The translations under genes were made by a program, and so were the position numbers. A DNA stretch of 64,000 bases, from positions 4,154,001-4,218,000 of the forward strand of contig NZ_CP109496.1 of the NCBI RefSeq assembly GCF_036231355.1, in the 5' to 3' direction. This stretch comes from Streptomyces sp. NBC_01431. Its GTDB lineage: Bacteria > Actinomycetota > Actinomycetes > Streptomycetales > Streptomycetaceae. A model generated the notes under the pieces. That model searched no databases. It was given only the letters and a program-made list of their open reading frames with translations, and was not told the origin of the DNA. Below are positions 50,852 through 57,864 of the stretch, piece after piece (within the stretch, counting starts at the first letter, position 1; the number at the start of each line of letters is the position of its first letter).

Positions 50852-51322
50852 TCAGCCGAGGTACGGCTCGCAGCGATGCTCCAAGTAGTGCTGGATGCGC
50901 AGGCGTTGGGTGTGGTGCATGGGCAGGGCGTCGAGGTCGGCCGGCGCGACGAACCGCAGTTCCGTGCTCTCCTCGGAAAGGGCCGGCTCCCCACCGGTGA
51001 TGCGGGCAGTGAAGCAGATATTGAACTGCCTTCGTACCTCGCCGTCGCTGTACTCGATGATGTGCCGGGGGTCCGTGTACGTGCCGACCAGTCCCGTGAT
51101 CTCCACGTCGAGGCCGGTCTCCTCCTTGACCTCACGCACGGCCGTGCCGGGCAGCGAATCGCCCAGCTCCATCCCGCCACCGGGCAGGGCCCACAGGCCG
51201 CTGTCCCGACGCCTTTGCAGCAGGAGACGCCCCTCACCGTCGGCCACCACCGCAGACGCGGCCACGACCATGCTGTTGGGCGCGGGCGCCTGCGGATCGT
51301 CGTAGTACTCGGTCCGGGCCAT
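50852..51322 (-). CDS. NUDIX hydrolase
   Basis: This 156-residue nucleoside-diphosphate-linked hydrolase has a complete NUDIX box: GGGMELGDSLPGTAVREVKEETGL (written here as its Gly-Glu-REVKEE core, residues about 48-70). The flanking strands are VVAASAVVADGEGRLLLQRR. The substrate is unknown. ATG at 51322 was chosen because GGAGG lies 9 nt upstream. The stop of the regulator gene at 51327 is 4 bp before this start, so the two form an operon. Confidence 0.9.
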   Translation of the reverse strand: MARTEYYDDPQAPAPNSMVVAASAVVADGEGRLLLQRRRDSGLWALPGGGMELGDSLPGTAVREVKEETGLDVEITGLVGTYTDPRHIIEYSDGEVRRQFNICFTARITGGEPALSEESTELRFVAPADLDALPMHHTQRLRIQHYLEHRCEPYLG

Positions 51323-51326
51323 CGGC

Positions 51327-52067
51327 TCATGCCTCCAGGGGGCGCGCTGTTTCCCACACAGCATGGAAACTGTCCGCGTAGGTGTCGAACATGCCGCCGG
51401 ATTCATGGCGGCGAAGGTGCCACACGGGCGCACCGTATGCGTTCGTACCCCAGACGTGGGCATTGACCAACACTTGATCATCAGCCCGATAAAGGCTGTT
51501 GTAGAGCGTCGTGCCGTGCGTCCGGAGTTCGATGCCGGGCGTATCCGCCAACGGGTGGTAGTGCAGGAGGGCGAGGCGGCAGCGTGATTCGATGCCGTGC
51601 CCGAACTTCTCTTCCCGCCCTCTCTGCTGGATGTTCTCGCTGTCCGCATCACCGACCGCGATACGTATCGCGCACCCGTCGGCAGCCCGCTCCCGCAGGA
51701 GATCGTTCAGCCGGGGATACGCCTCGTGCAGGAACAGTGCCGCGTAGACCAGGACGTCGATGCGCTCGCGCGCTGCCGTGAGGAGGTTCACGAACACGGA
51801 TACGGGAAGGTCCGCCCGCTGGTCGTACAGCGCGACCAGTTCCGGACTCACTGCCCGAGCGGCGCGTGCCTGACGGAGCGTCGGCCACAGGGTGTGAACG
51901 TCCTCGCCCAACGTCTCGGCCGCCTTGAGCGCGGTCGTCCGCCGTGGAGTGCGCCCGAGGTTGACCCACCGTTCCACGCTCTTCGGATCCACGCCCATCA
52001 CCCTGGCCAGTGAGGCGTGCGTCCAGCCTCCGGACGCCATGACGGCCCTTAACCGCTCGTTCTGCAT
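51327..52067 (-). CDS. Helix-turn-helix protein with DUF5919 (PLD-like) sensor domain
   Basis: This is a 246-residue putative regulator. Residues 1-60 are an XRE-type HTH (WTHASLARVMGVDPKSVERWVNLGRTP). The C-terminal part (about 80-240) matches DUF5919, a phospholipase-D-like fold (VLVYAALFLHEAYPRLNDLLRERAADGCAIRIAVGD). The PLD HKD position reads HGTTLYNSLYRADDQ, lacking the catalytic Lys, so it is probably a ligand-sensing fold. ATG at 52067 lies very close to a TACCCT -10-like element, suggesting a short leader. It is co-transcribed with the NUDIX gene and has a divergent paralogue at 52.8-53.5 kb. Confidence 0.8.
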   Translation of the reverse strand: MQNERLRAVMASGGWTHASLARVMGVDPKSVERWVNLGRTPRRTTALKAAETLGEDVHTLWPTLRQARAARAVSPELVALYDQRADLPVSVFVNLLTAARERIDVLVYAALFLHEAYPRLNDLLRERAADGCAIRIAVGDADSENIQQRGREEKFGHGIESRCRLALLHYHPLADTPGIELRTHGTTLYNSLYRADDQVLVNAHVWGTNAYGAPVWHLRRHESGGMFDTYADSFHAVWETARPLEA

Positions 52068-52068
52068 G

Positions 52069-52097
52069 GGGACGTTCTACAGGGTATGGGACGTCCC
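52069..52097. promoter_or_regulatory. GGGACGT repeats and dyad in the divergent regulator promoter
   Basis: GGGACGT occurs at 52069-52075 and 52088-52094, and the second copy is part of the perfect 10-bp palindrome GGGACGTCCC (52088-52097). It lies directly upstream of the HTH-DUF5919 gene and 81 bp before the small gene at 52178. Autoregulation by the HTH protein is a reasonable guess. Confidence 0.45.
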
Positions 52098-52177
52098 GAA
52101 GTGCCGAACGTACGAGGTTCCCTCGTCCTGATCACCAGCGCGACGATCGCCACACCAGCGGAGTGAAGGGGTGCAGG

Positions 52178-52378
52178 ATGGTGTGGGGACTGTGGCAACA
52201 GGCCGAACAGCGTGATCCGTTCCCGGTGTACGACGCCGATCCGGCGGATCCGGACTGCGACGTGTGCGTGGCACTGGTTGCGCAGCGCACTGAGTGCTAC
52301 TGGCTCCGGGACCTGTCCGGCGCCGTCGACTGCAACGTGGAGATCCGTCGGCACCCGCACGCAGGGGTGTACCGATGA
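52178..52378 (+). CDS. Small hypothetical protein, Cys-containing
   Basis: This is a 66-residue acidic protein of unknown function. It has CDVC in DPADPDCDVCVALVAQRTEC and a further Cys in GAVDCNVE, so it may bind zinc or form disulphides. No signal peptide or membrane helix is present. ATG at 52178 has AAGGGG 7 nt upstream; GTG at 52163 would add five residues. The stop overlaps the next start (ATGA), giving translational coupling. It sits between two divergent DUF5919 regulator genes. Confidence 0.65.
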   Translation: MVWGLWQQAEQRDPFPVYDADPADPDCDVCVALVAQRTECYWLRDLSGAVDCNVEIRRHPHAGVYR

Positions 52379-52800
52379 CCCGCGCTGGGCTCCGCTACGT
52401 CTCCCACACGAGCACGCTGGACGGACTGGGCCAGGCACGTTCCTCGCGCGTCGGGAATCCGAGCATGGGCGACATCGAGTACCGATGTACCGTCCGGGCC
52501 GCATTGCGGCTCGATGCGCGGCATGTCGAGATACTGATCAACTCTCACGGCACGCCATCGCCGGTCCTTGCCGCATCTTGGCTGGGTGCTCAAGTGCGCT
52601 GGTGCGTTGGCGCATTGGGCTCCCATGACCCTTCGGGTGGGCAGCTTCAGGCCTGGCTGGAGAACGACACCGCACAGTGGGCGTTGCTTGCCGCCCTGAC
52701 GGCGGGCCAGAGCGCCCACGTACGGATCTGCCATGGCACGTCCACGGTCGAGCTGTGCGCACAGCGGGTGGTCAAGGCGCCGGCCGTGGTCACCCCCTGA
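52375..52800 (+). CDS. Hypothetical protein of the DUF5919 cassette
   Basis: This 141-residue protein has no domain that I recognise. It has alternating beta-like stretches (IEYRCTVRAALRLDARHVEILINSH, AHVRICHGTSTVELCAQRVV) and a Trp-rich middle (ASWLGAQVRWCVGALG). It overlaps the upstream small gene by 4 bp, and its stop region overlaps the apparent original start of the following DUF5919 gene. The cassette is therefore probably a single transcript. Base composition is slightly less GC-rich than the flanking core genes, which fits an accessory island. Confidence 0.6.
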   Translation: MTRAGLRYVSHTSTLDGLGQARSSRVGNPSMGDIEYRCTVRAALRLDARHVEILINSHGTPSPVLAASWLGAQVRWCVGALGSHDPSGGQLQAWLENDTAQWALLAALTAGQSAHVRICHGTSTVELCAQRVVKAPAVVTP

Positions 52801-53527
52801 CTTCGGCCCTCCTGGACAAGGCCCAATCGCCTGCGCTGAGGGGGTATCCGTCAAGCAGGTGGAACGATGGCTCGGGGACGGTGAGTTGACCCCGCATGCC
52901 AGGAACCGCGCGGACGCCTGTCAGGTGTTGGGAGTGGATGAAGACGTGATCTGGCCGCGGGCGGTCAAGGACCGCATCAAGACGGGCGACGACCGTGAAC
53001 TGGTCCACAGCTATCCCTACCGGTCCGCATGCCCTTCCACGGTCTGGGCCGAGGTGGTGGAACGCGCGGACTCGGACATCTTCCTGGCCGGGTACACCAA
53101 TTACTTCTTCTGGACGCAGATCCCCGCGTTCGCGGATGTCGTGCGCCGGAAGGCCGAGTCCGGCTGCCGGGTCCGGTTCCTGCTCGGGGACCCTGGGGGA
53201 CAGGTGACGCGGCAGCGGGAGGCCGTCGAGGACGTGGCTCTGAACGTGTCCACGCGGATTCGACTCACCCTGGAGAGCCTGACGCGACTTGCGGCCGTGG
53301 AGGGGCTGGAGGCACGGTTCAGTGCGCCTCTGGACGCAGTCAACCACGTGAGTCTGTCCGTGTTCAGGTTCGATGACGAAGCGCTGGTCACTCCGCATCT
53401 GGCACGGCTGGCCGGGCACGACTCGCCGCTCCTGCATCTGCGCCGCCGCGGCCCCGGCGGCATGTTCGACCGGTTCGCCGGGCATGCCGAGGAACTGTGG
53501 AGCAGGGGCGTGCCGGTCCCGCGGTGA
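52733..53527 (+). CDS. DUF5919-type regulator paralogue with probably frameshifted N-terminus
   Basis: From about 52842 the frame encodes SVKQVERWLGDGELTPHARN (second HTH helix) and the DUF5919 domain (DIFLAGYTNYFFWTQIPAFA, GCRVRFLLGDPGG, LLHLRRRGPGGMFDRFAGH). The first HTH helix expected before it is instead readable in another frame as LTSALLDKAQSPAL, starting at a CTG (52797) that overlaps the previous stop. This suggests loss of an ATG and a small deletion. The open frame from ATG 52733 is given, but its first 35 residues look non-native. The sensor domain itself is intact. It may be a pseudogene or may start internally. Confidence 0.6.
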   Translation: MARPRSSCAHSGWSRRRPWSPPDFGPPGQGPIACAEGVSVKQVERWLGDGELTPHARNRADACQVLGVDEDVIWPRAVKDRIKTGDDRELVHSYPYRSACPSTVWAEVVERADSDIFLAGYTNYFFWTQIPAFADVVRRKAESGCRVRFLLGDPGGQVTRQREAVEDVALNVSTRIRLTLESLTRLAAVEGLEARFSAPLDAVNHVSLSVFRFDDEALVTPHLARLAGHDSPLLHLRRRGPGGMFDRFAGHAEELWSRGVPVPR

Positions 53528-53538
53528 GGGAGCCCGCC

Positions 53539-53580
53539 CCGCCCCGCCGTACCTCATCTGCGGCGCGGCGGGGCGGTTTT
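53539..53580 (+). terminator. Terminator with U-tract after the DUF5919 paralogue; also borders the injection-system operon
   Basis: CCGCCCCGCCG (53539-53549) pairs with CGGCGGGGCGG (53566-53576), followed by TTTT (53577-53580). A plain T-run is rare in this genome. The stem also lies 14 bp past the last stop of the minus-strand operon. Confidence 0.8.
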
Positions 53581-53593
53581 GCCGGGGCTGGGC

Positions 53594-54898
53594 TCAGTTC
53601 TTCGAGCGGCTGAAGAATTCCAGTTCGGCTATGGCCACCTGCTTGTCGGGGGCCGTGCCGAATGCCGAGCGCAGGATGAGGCGGACCGAGGCCGCGTCGC
53701 GTACGCGGACGTCGATGCGCTGGACGCCGCCGTCGTTGATGCTCTGGTGCGAGGTGTGCGCCTTGCCGCTGGAGTCGGTGACCACCAGGTCGAACTCCTG
53801 CGGGCGGGCCTGCTCCGACTGCTGGCCCGAGCGCTTCGAGGTGCCCGGCGTGATCAGCAGGGCAAGCAGGTCGGTCGGCTGGCCGAACGTCGCCTCCAGG
53901 TACTGGCCCGCCGAGTCGCCCTGAAGGCCGGTGCCCCACCACGTGTTGGAGTAGCTGTCGAAGGCCAGCTCCGGGCCGTGCTTGGGGTCCGAGTGCGAGG
54001 CCTTCCACGCCGTCGGGTGTACGGCGACGCGTTTGGCGAAGTGGTCCTGTACGGCGCGGGCCGCCGGGGGGCCGCCGAAGATGCCGCCCACGATCAGGCC
54101 CACAACCGCCAGGGTGATCAGCACCCTTGCGATCCAGCGCTTGCGGTCCCGGTACAGCGGGGGGCGCTGGCCGGCGTACGGGCCCTCCGCGTTGTCCGTG
54201 CGGCGGGGCGTGAGCGGGGTGGCGCAGCTGCGGCAGAAGTTGCGGTGCTGGTGGTTGGGCGTGCCGCAGGCCGGGCAGGGCGTGCCGTTTTCCGGGGCGG
54301 GGGCGGGAGCGGCCGTGCGGACGCGGGGGCGCGCTGCTTCCGGGCGGCCGGGCAGGACCGTTCCCGGCGCCTCGGGGGGCTGGGCGGGGGTGGGGTCCTG
54401 TACGGGTACGAGGAGGGCGCGGGCGGCGTCCGACGCGGTGGGCCTCGCCGTGGGGAGGGGGGTGGTGGTCGCCGCGGAGTCGTTCACCGCCGGGATGGGA
54501 GTCGTGGTGGCTTCCGGGGCCGCGGCAGCGGGGTGCGCCGAAGCCGGGGTCGCCGGTTCGGCCGGGTTGGCGGCCTCCGGCTCGGCAGCGTCGGGCGCGC
54601 CGGCCGCTGACGGGGTTCGTCCAGCGGCGGGTGCCGGGGCGTCAGGCTCCTCGGCCGGTGTGGCGGCCGCGCGGGACTCACCGGTAGGGGTGCCGCCCGC
54701 CTTGGACGTGGACGCGGGCCGGTGCTCATCGGCCGGGGCGGCCTCCGACGACGGCGTGGACGCGGACGCGTCCGGGGTCGGCGCGGTCGCCGACGGGGTC
54801 CAGCGGAGGAAGGCTCCGCAGGAGTCGCAGAAGGACTGGCCCGTGGCGCGGGCCGGGGTGCCGCAGTCGGGGCAGGGGACGGTGGCCGGGGTGGACAT
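53594..54898 (-). CDS. Double zinc-ribbon, single-pass membrane protein with extracytoplasmic jelly-roll-like domain
   Basis: This is a 434-residue protein. The N-terminal zinc ribbon is CPDCGTPARATGQSFCDSC (residues 9-27). About 170 residues of Ala/Pro/Thr-rich linker lead to a second ribbon (CPACGTPNHQHRNFCRSC, about 204-221). A membrane helix follows (ARVLITLAVVGLIVGGIFGG, about 250-270). The exterior domain resembles discoidin / NADase-type glycan-binding modules (ELAFDSYSNTWWGTGLQGDSAGQYLEATFG; VAIAELEFFSR). It is the last gene of the injection-system operon, with 3 bp between the preceding stop and its start. It may tether or dock the particle at the envelope (inference). Confidence 0.8.
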   Translation of the reverse strand: MSTPATVPCPDCGTPARATGQSFCDSCGAFLRWTPSATAPTPDASASTPSSEAAPADEHRPASTSKAGGTPTGESRAAATPAEEPDAPAPAAGRTPSAAGAPDAAEPEAANPAEPATPASAHPAAAAPEATTTPIPAVNDSAATTTPLPTARPTASDAARALLVPVQDPTPAQPPEAPGTVLPGRPEAARPRVRTAAPAPAPENGTPCPACGTPNHQHRNFCRSCATPLTPRRTDNAEGPYAGQRPPLYRDRKRWIARVLITLAVVGLIVGGIFGGPPAARAVQDHFAKRVAVHPTAWKASHSDPKHGPELAFDSYSNTWWGTGLQGDSAGQYLEATFGQPTDLLALLITPGTSKRSGQQSEQARPQEFDLVVTDSSGKAHTSHQSINDGGVQRIDVRVRDAASVRLILRSAFGTAPDKQVAIAELEFFSRSKN

Positions 54899-54901
54899 CT
54901 G

Positions 54902-55468
54902 TCAATTCCCTTCGGGATTCAGGGTTTTGCCGGTTACCTCGGCCGTGAAAGGGAGGTGGGCGGGGCGGGCTGCCGCCACCACCGCCTGGAGGCGGTGGGG
55001 GTCGATCGTGGACGGGTCGGGGACGGCGAGGACGACCCGCAGGGACGCGCGGGCGGCGCCGGGGAACGGGCCCAGCGGGCGGCCCGACCACGTCGCGCCG
55101 CCGCTCTCGATGATCTGAGGGGTCACCCCGAAGGCCAGTTGGACCGCGCGGGCCAGGCCCTGCGCGGTACCCCGCACCCGGTGCAGCGAGACCGCCGTCG
55201 CCACCGCGTGGCGGCGGATCTCCAGCGGCTCCGTGCCGTCGAGCTCCGTGCCGACCCAGCTGGTGAGCCAGTCCACGAAGTCCTCGGGGGCCAGCGCCGG
55301 GTCGAAGTAGGCCTCCAGGCAGTCGAGCACGTTGAACAGGGGGGCCAGCACCACGTCCAGGCCCTCGACGAAGCGCTGCGCGAAGTCGTCGTCCGCGTAC
55401 ACCGCGGGCAGCTGGCCGCCCAGTGGGTGCGAGGAGCCGAGGCCGGCGACGGATCCGCGGGTGCTCAT
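54902..55468 (-). CDS. Phage tail protein I-like baseplate protein (TIGR02242 type)
   Basis: This 188-residue structural protein of contractile injection systems begins GGQLPAVYADDDFAQRFVEGLDVVLAPLFNVLDCLEAYFDP. It continues with DFVDWLTSWVGTELDG and RRHAVATAVSLHRVRGTAQGLARAVQLAFGV, the conserved family core. It would sit in the baseplate wedge next to the J-like protein. The ATG overlaps the upstream J-like stop by 4 bp. The C-terminal beta domain (RASLRVVLAVPDPSTIDPHRLQ) resembles the part that contacts fibre or spike proteins. Confidence 0.88.
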   Translation of the reverse strand: MSTRGSVAGLGSSHPLGGQLPAVYADDDFAQRFVEGLDVVLAPLFNVLDCLEAYFDPALAPEDFVDWLTSWVGTELDGTEPLEIRRHAVATAVSLHRVRGTAQGLARAVQLAFGVTPQIIESGGATWSGRPLGPFPGAARASLRVVLAVPDPSTIDPHRLQAVVAAARPAHLPFTAEVTGKTLNPEGN

Positions 55469-57414
55469 CGGGCCTCGATGACGCGGACGCGGTGGTCGAA
55501 GGGGAAGAGGAGCGCGGAGGGGGCGAGTTCTATTCGGTCCGTCGCGTCGCCGCGACGGCCGGTCAGCGGGTCCGCGGGGTGCAGCAGCACCTCGTCCACC
55601 AGCTCCACGCCCGGCACCCGCTGGAGCGCCGCGAAGATCTCGCCCGCCCGCAGCGGGCGGCCGAAGGGCCAGCCGGTGCCGTGCGCGCCACCGGTCAGCG
55701 GGTCCAGGTAGGAGTAGAGGGCGTTGAGGGCATCGTCGCGTACGTGGTCGGCCTTCGCCGCGCGGAACGCGTGCAAGGTGGCGACCACCGTCACGCCCTG
55801 GTAGAACGGCGGGCCGACCGCGAGCCGGGTGCCCAGCGGGCGGCGGTCGTCCAGGAAGGACGTCACCCGGCCCAACAGCTCGTCGCCCGGCACGAGTTGC
55901 TCGAAGCGCAGCCGGCCACCCCGGTCGGGGACGGCCTGCGGGACGACCAGGACCCGTACCGCGTTGTCGCCGGACTCGGCCGCGTCCGCCGCCAGGCACG
56001 CGATGCGGGCGGTCTCGGGGGCGGCCCGGCGGGCCAGCTCCTCGTAGTCGCGGGCGGTCACCGCGCGTTCCTGGGCGCGCAGCGCGATCGGGGCGCGGGT
56101 CTTGGCCTCCTCGACCGTCTCGCCGTCGACCCCGCCGCGCGCCGCCTCCCGGTTCTCGACCCGCGCGATGTACGGGATGGAGCTGCGCAGCACCTGGATC
56201 GCGCCGCGGGCCACGTTGCCGGAGCGGCCGCCGCCGGTTCCGTAGCGGGAGGCCCGGATGGCCGCGCCCTTGACCGGGACGGCGCCGAACTGCCGCACCG
56301 ATCCGTCGGGTTGGCGCACCGCCGGGCCGAACGCGATCTCTCCGGTCGCCGCGTCCAGGGTGAAGTGACGGTCGAAGGGGCCCGAGGCCGCGAAGTCGTC
56401 CACCGACTCCCACTCCTCCCACCCCTCGCCCGCCGACACTTCCAGGCGTACGCCGCCCACGACGGGCGCGTGGGCGAGCAGCAGCCGCTGGCCCGGGACG
56501 CCCTCGGAGTCGCCGAGGGACTCGTCGCGCACCGACTCGGCGTGCGAGACCTGGGTGGTACCGCCGATGGTGAAGCCCGATGCGCCGCGCACGGTCGGCG
56601 AGACGCTGTAGAACGGCTGGCCGGGGGCGGCCTCCACGACGCGGCAACGCAGCCAGCCCGCGTCCAGCCGGCCCGCCATCCGGGACACCGTGTGGCCGCC
56701 CGGCATGTGCAGGATGACCTCGCCGGGCCGGTTGAGGCCGCCGGTCGAGTCCTCGGCGACCTCGCACTCGACCCAGCCGTCGGCCGTCCACGCCTCCCAC
56801 ACCAGGGGCGGCTGGCGCGGGTCGACGCCGACGCCGTCGACGCGGCTCTCCAGACGCAGCGCGGCCGTGCAGTTCGGGATGGCCGCCGACAGGCCGAAGA
56901 GCAGCACGTCACCGGGGAGCGGCCCGGAGCTGAACACGGACACGTCGGTGTTGCCGAGCACGTCCTGCGAGCAGTCCTCGGGTCCGGCGCCGGCGGGCTG
57001 GCGCAGGACGTGGGTGAGGTGGCAGGGCACGATCGTCAGATCGTCCTCGGTCGCGAAGACCACCGCCTCCTCGGTCTCGGTCCGGCTGGTGGCGACCTCG
57101 GTGCCGGTGGGCAGCACCACCGGTTCCGACTGGGGCGCGGAGAGCCAGAACGTCACCGACGCGCGCGCGGCGGCCGGCGGGAACAGGGTCACGCCGAGCA
57201 GGTCGAGGAAGGCGAGCTGGTTCTTCTCGGGGACCCGGTTGAGCCGGTACACCAGCTGGTCGGCCATGTGCGCGACGGCTTCGATGAGGGTGACACCCGG
57301 GTCGGAGACGTTGTGGTCGCTCCACTCGGGGCAGCGCTGCTGGATGTAGCGCTTGGCGTCGTCGACGAACTGCTGGAAGCGGCGGTCGTCGAGATGGGGT
57401 GCGGGCAGGGCCAT
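55465..57414 (-). CDS. Putative baseplate assembly protein, J-like (TIGR02243 type)
   Basis: This 649-residue baseplate wedge protein has the recognisable N-terminal RFQQFVDDAKRYIQQRCPEW and VSDPGVTLIEAVAHMADQLVYRLNRVPEKNQLAFLDLLGV. The middle has beta-rich stretches. The C-terminal J-like segment reads QERAVTARDYEELARRAAPE and LDPLTGGAHGTGWPFGRPLRAGEIFAALQRVPGVELV. It polymerises around the spike and triggers sheath contraction in this machine class. Starts and stops overlap both neighbours. It is longer than phage P2 gpJ, as usual for eCIS versions. Confidence 0.92.
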   Translation of the reverse strand: MALPAPHLDDRRFQQFVDDAKRYIQQRCPEWSDHNVSDPGVTLIEAVAHMADQLVYRLNRVPEKNQLAFLDLLGVTLFPPAAARASVTFWLSAPQSEPVVLPTGTEVATSRTETEEAVVFATEDDLTIVPCHLTHVLRQPAGAGPEDCSQDVLGNTDVSVFSSGPLPGDVLLFGLSAAIPNCTAALRLESRVDGVGVDPRQPPLVWEAWTADGWVECEVAEDSTGGLNRPGEVILHMPGGHTVSRMAGRLDAGWLRCRVVEAAPGQPFYSVSPTVRGASGFTIGGTTQVSHAESVRDESLGDSEGVPGQRLLLAHAPVVGGVRLEVSAGEGWEEWESVDDFAASGPFDRHFTLDAATGEIAFGPAVRQPDGSVRQFGAVPVKGAAIRASRYGTGGGRSGNVARGAIQVLRSSIPYIARVENREAARGGVDGETVEEAKTRAPIALRAQERAVTARDYEELARRAAPETARIACLAADAAESGDNAVRVLVVPQAVPDRGGRLRFEQLVPGDELLGRVTSFLDDRRPLGTRLAVGPPFYQGVTVVATLHAFRAAKADHVRDDALNALYSYLDPLTGGAHGTGWPFGRPLRAGEIFAALQRVPGVELVDEVLLHPADPLTGRRGDATDRIELAPSALLFPFDHRVRVIEAR

Positions 57415-57854
57415 CAGTGTCGTTCGCTTTCGCCGGCCGTCGGGCCAGGCTGGTCGCCGCCCTCGGAGGGAATCACATAGAAGGGGAAGACGAGGCTGCG
57501 CGGGTTGTTGGTGCCGCGCACCGAGTACCGCACGTCGATGTGCAGCACCGTCGGCTCGTCGGGGGCCGGGGTCACCGTGACCTCCTCGACCTCGATTCTG
57601 GGCTCCCAGCGGTCGAGCGAGGTGCGCACCTCGTAGCGGATGCGCCCGGCGGTGGCGTCGTTGACGGGCGCGAACACCAGGTCGTGCACCGCGCAGCCGA
57701 ACTCGGGACGCATGGGCCGTTCGCCCGGCGCGGTGGCGAGCACCAGGCGCATGGACTCCTCGATCTCGCGGTCGCGCCGGGCAAGGGCGATGCCACCACC
57801 CGGGTCGGTGCGCATCGGGAAGGCCCAGCCGGCCCCGACGAAGTGTTCGCTCAT
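57414..57854 (-). CDS. GPW/gp25-family baseplate protein
   Basis: This 146-residue T4 gp25-like lysozyme-fold protein initiates sheath assembly at the baseplate. It has WAFPMRTDPGGGIALARRDREIEESMRLVLATAPGERPMRPEFGC, including the family's EESIR-like helix and the GER..RPEFG motif. AVHDLVFAPVNDATAGRIRYEVRTSLDRWEPRI follows. The stop shares one base with the J-like gene start, and a 10-bp gap separates it from the spike gene upstream. Confidence 0.93.
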   Translation of the reverse strand: MSEHFVGAGWAFPMRTDPGGGIALARRDREIEESMRLVLATAPGERPMRPEFGCAVHDLVFAPVNDATAGRIRYEVRTSLDRWEPRIEVEEVTVTPAPDEPTVLHIDVRYSVRGTNNPRSLVFPFYVIPSEGGDQPGPTAGESERH

Positions 57855-57864
57855 CTCAACTCTC

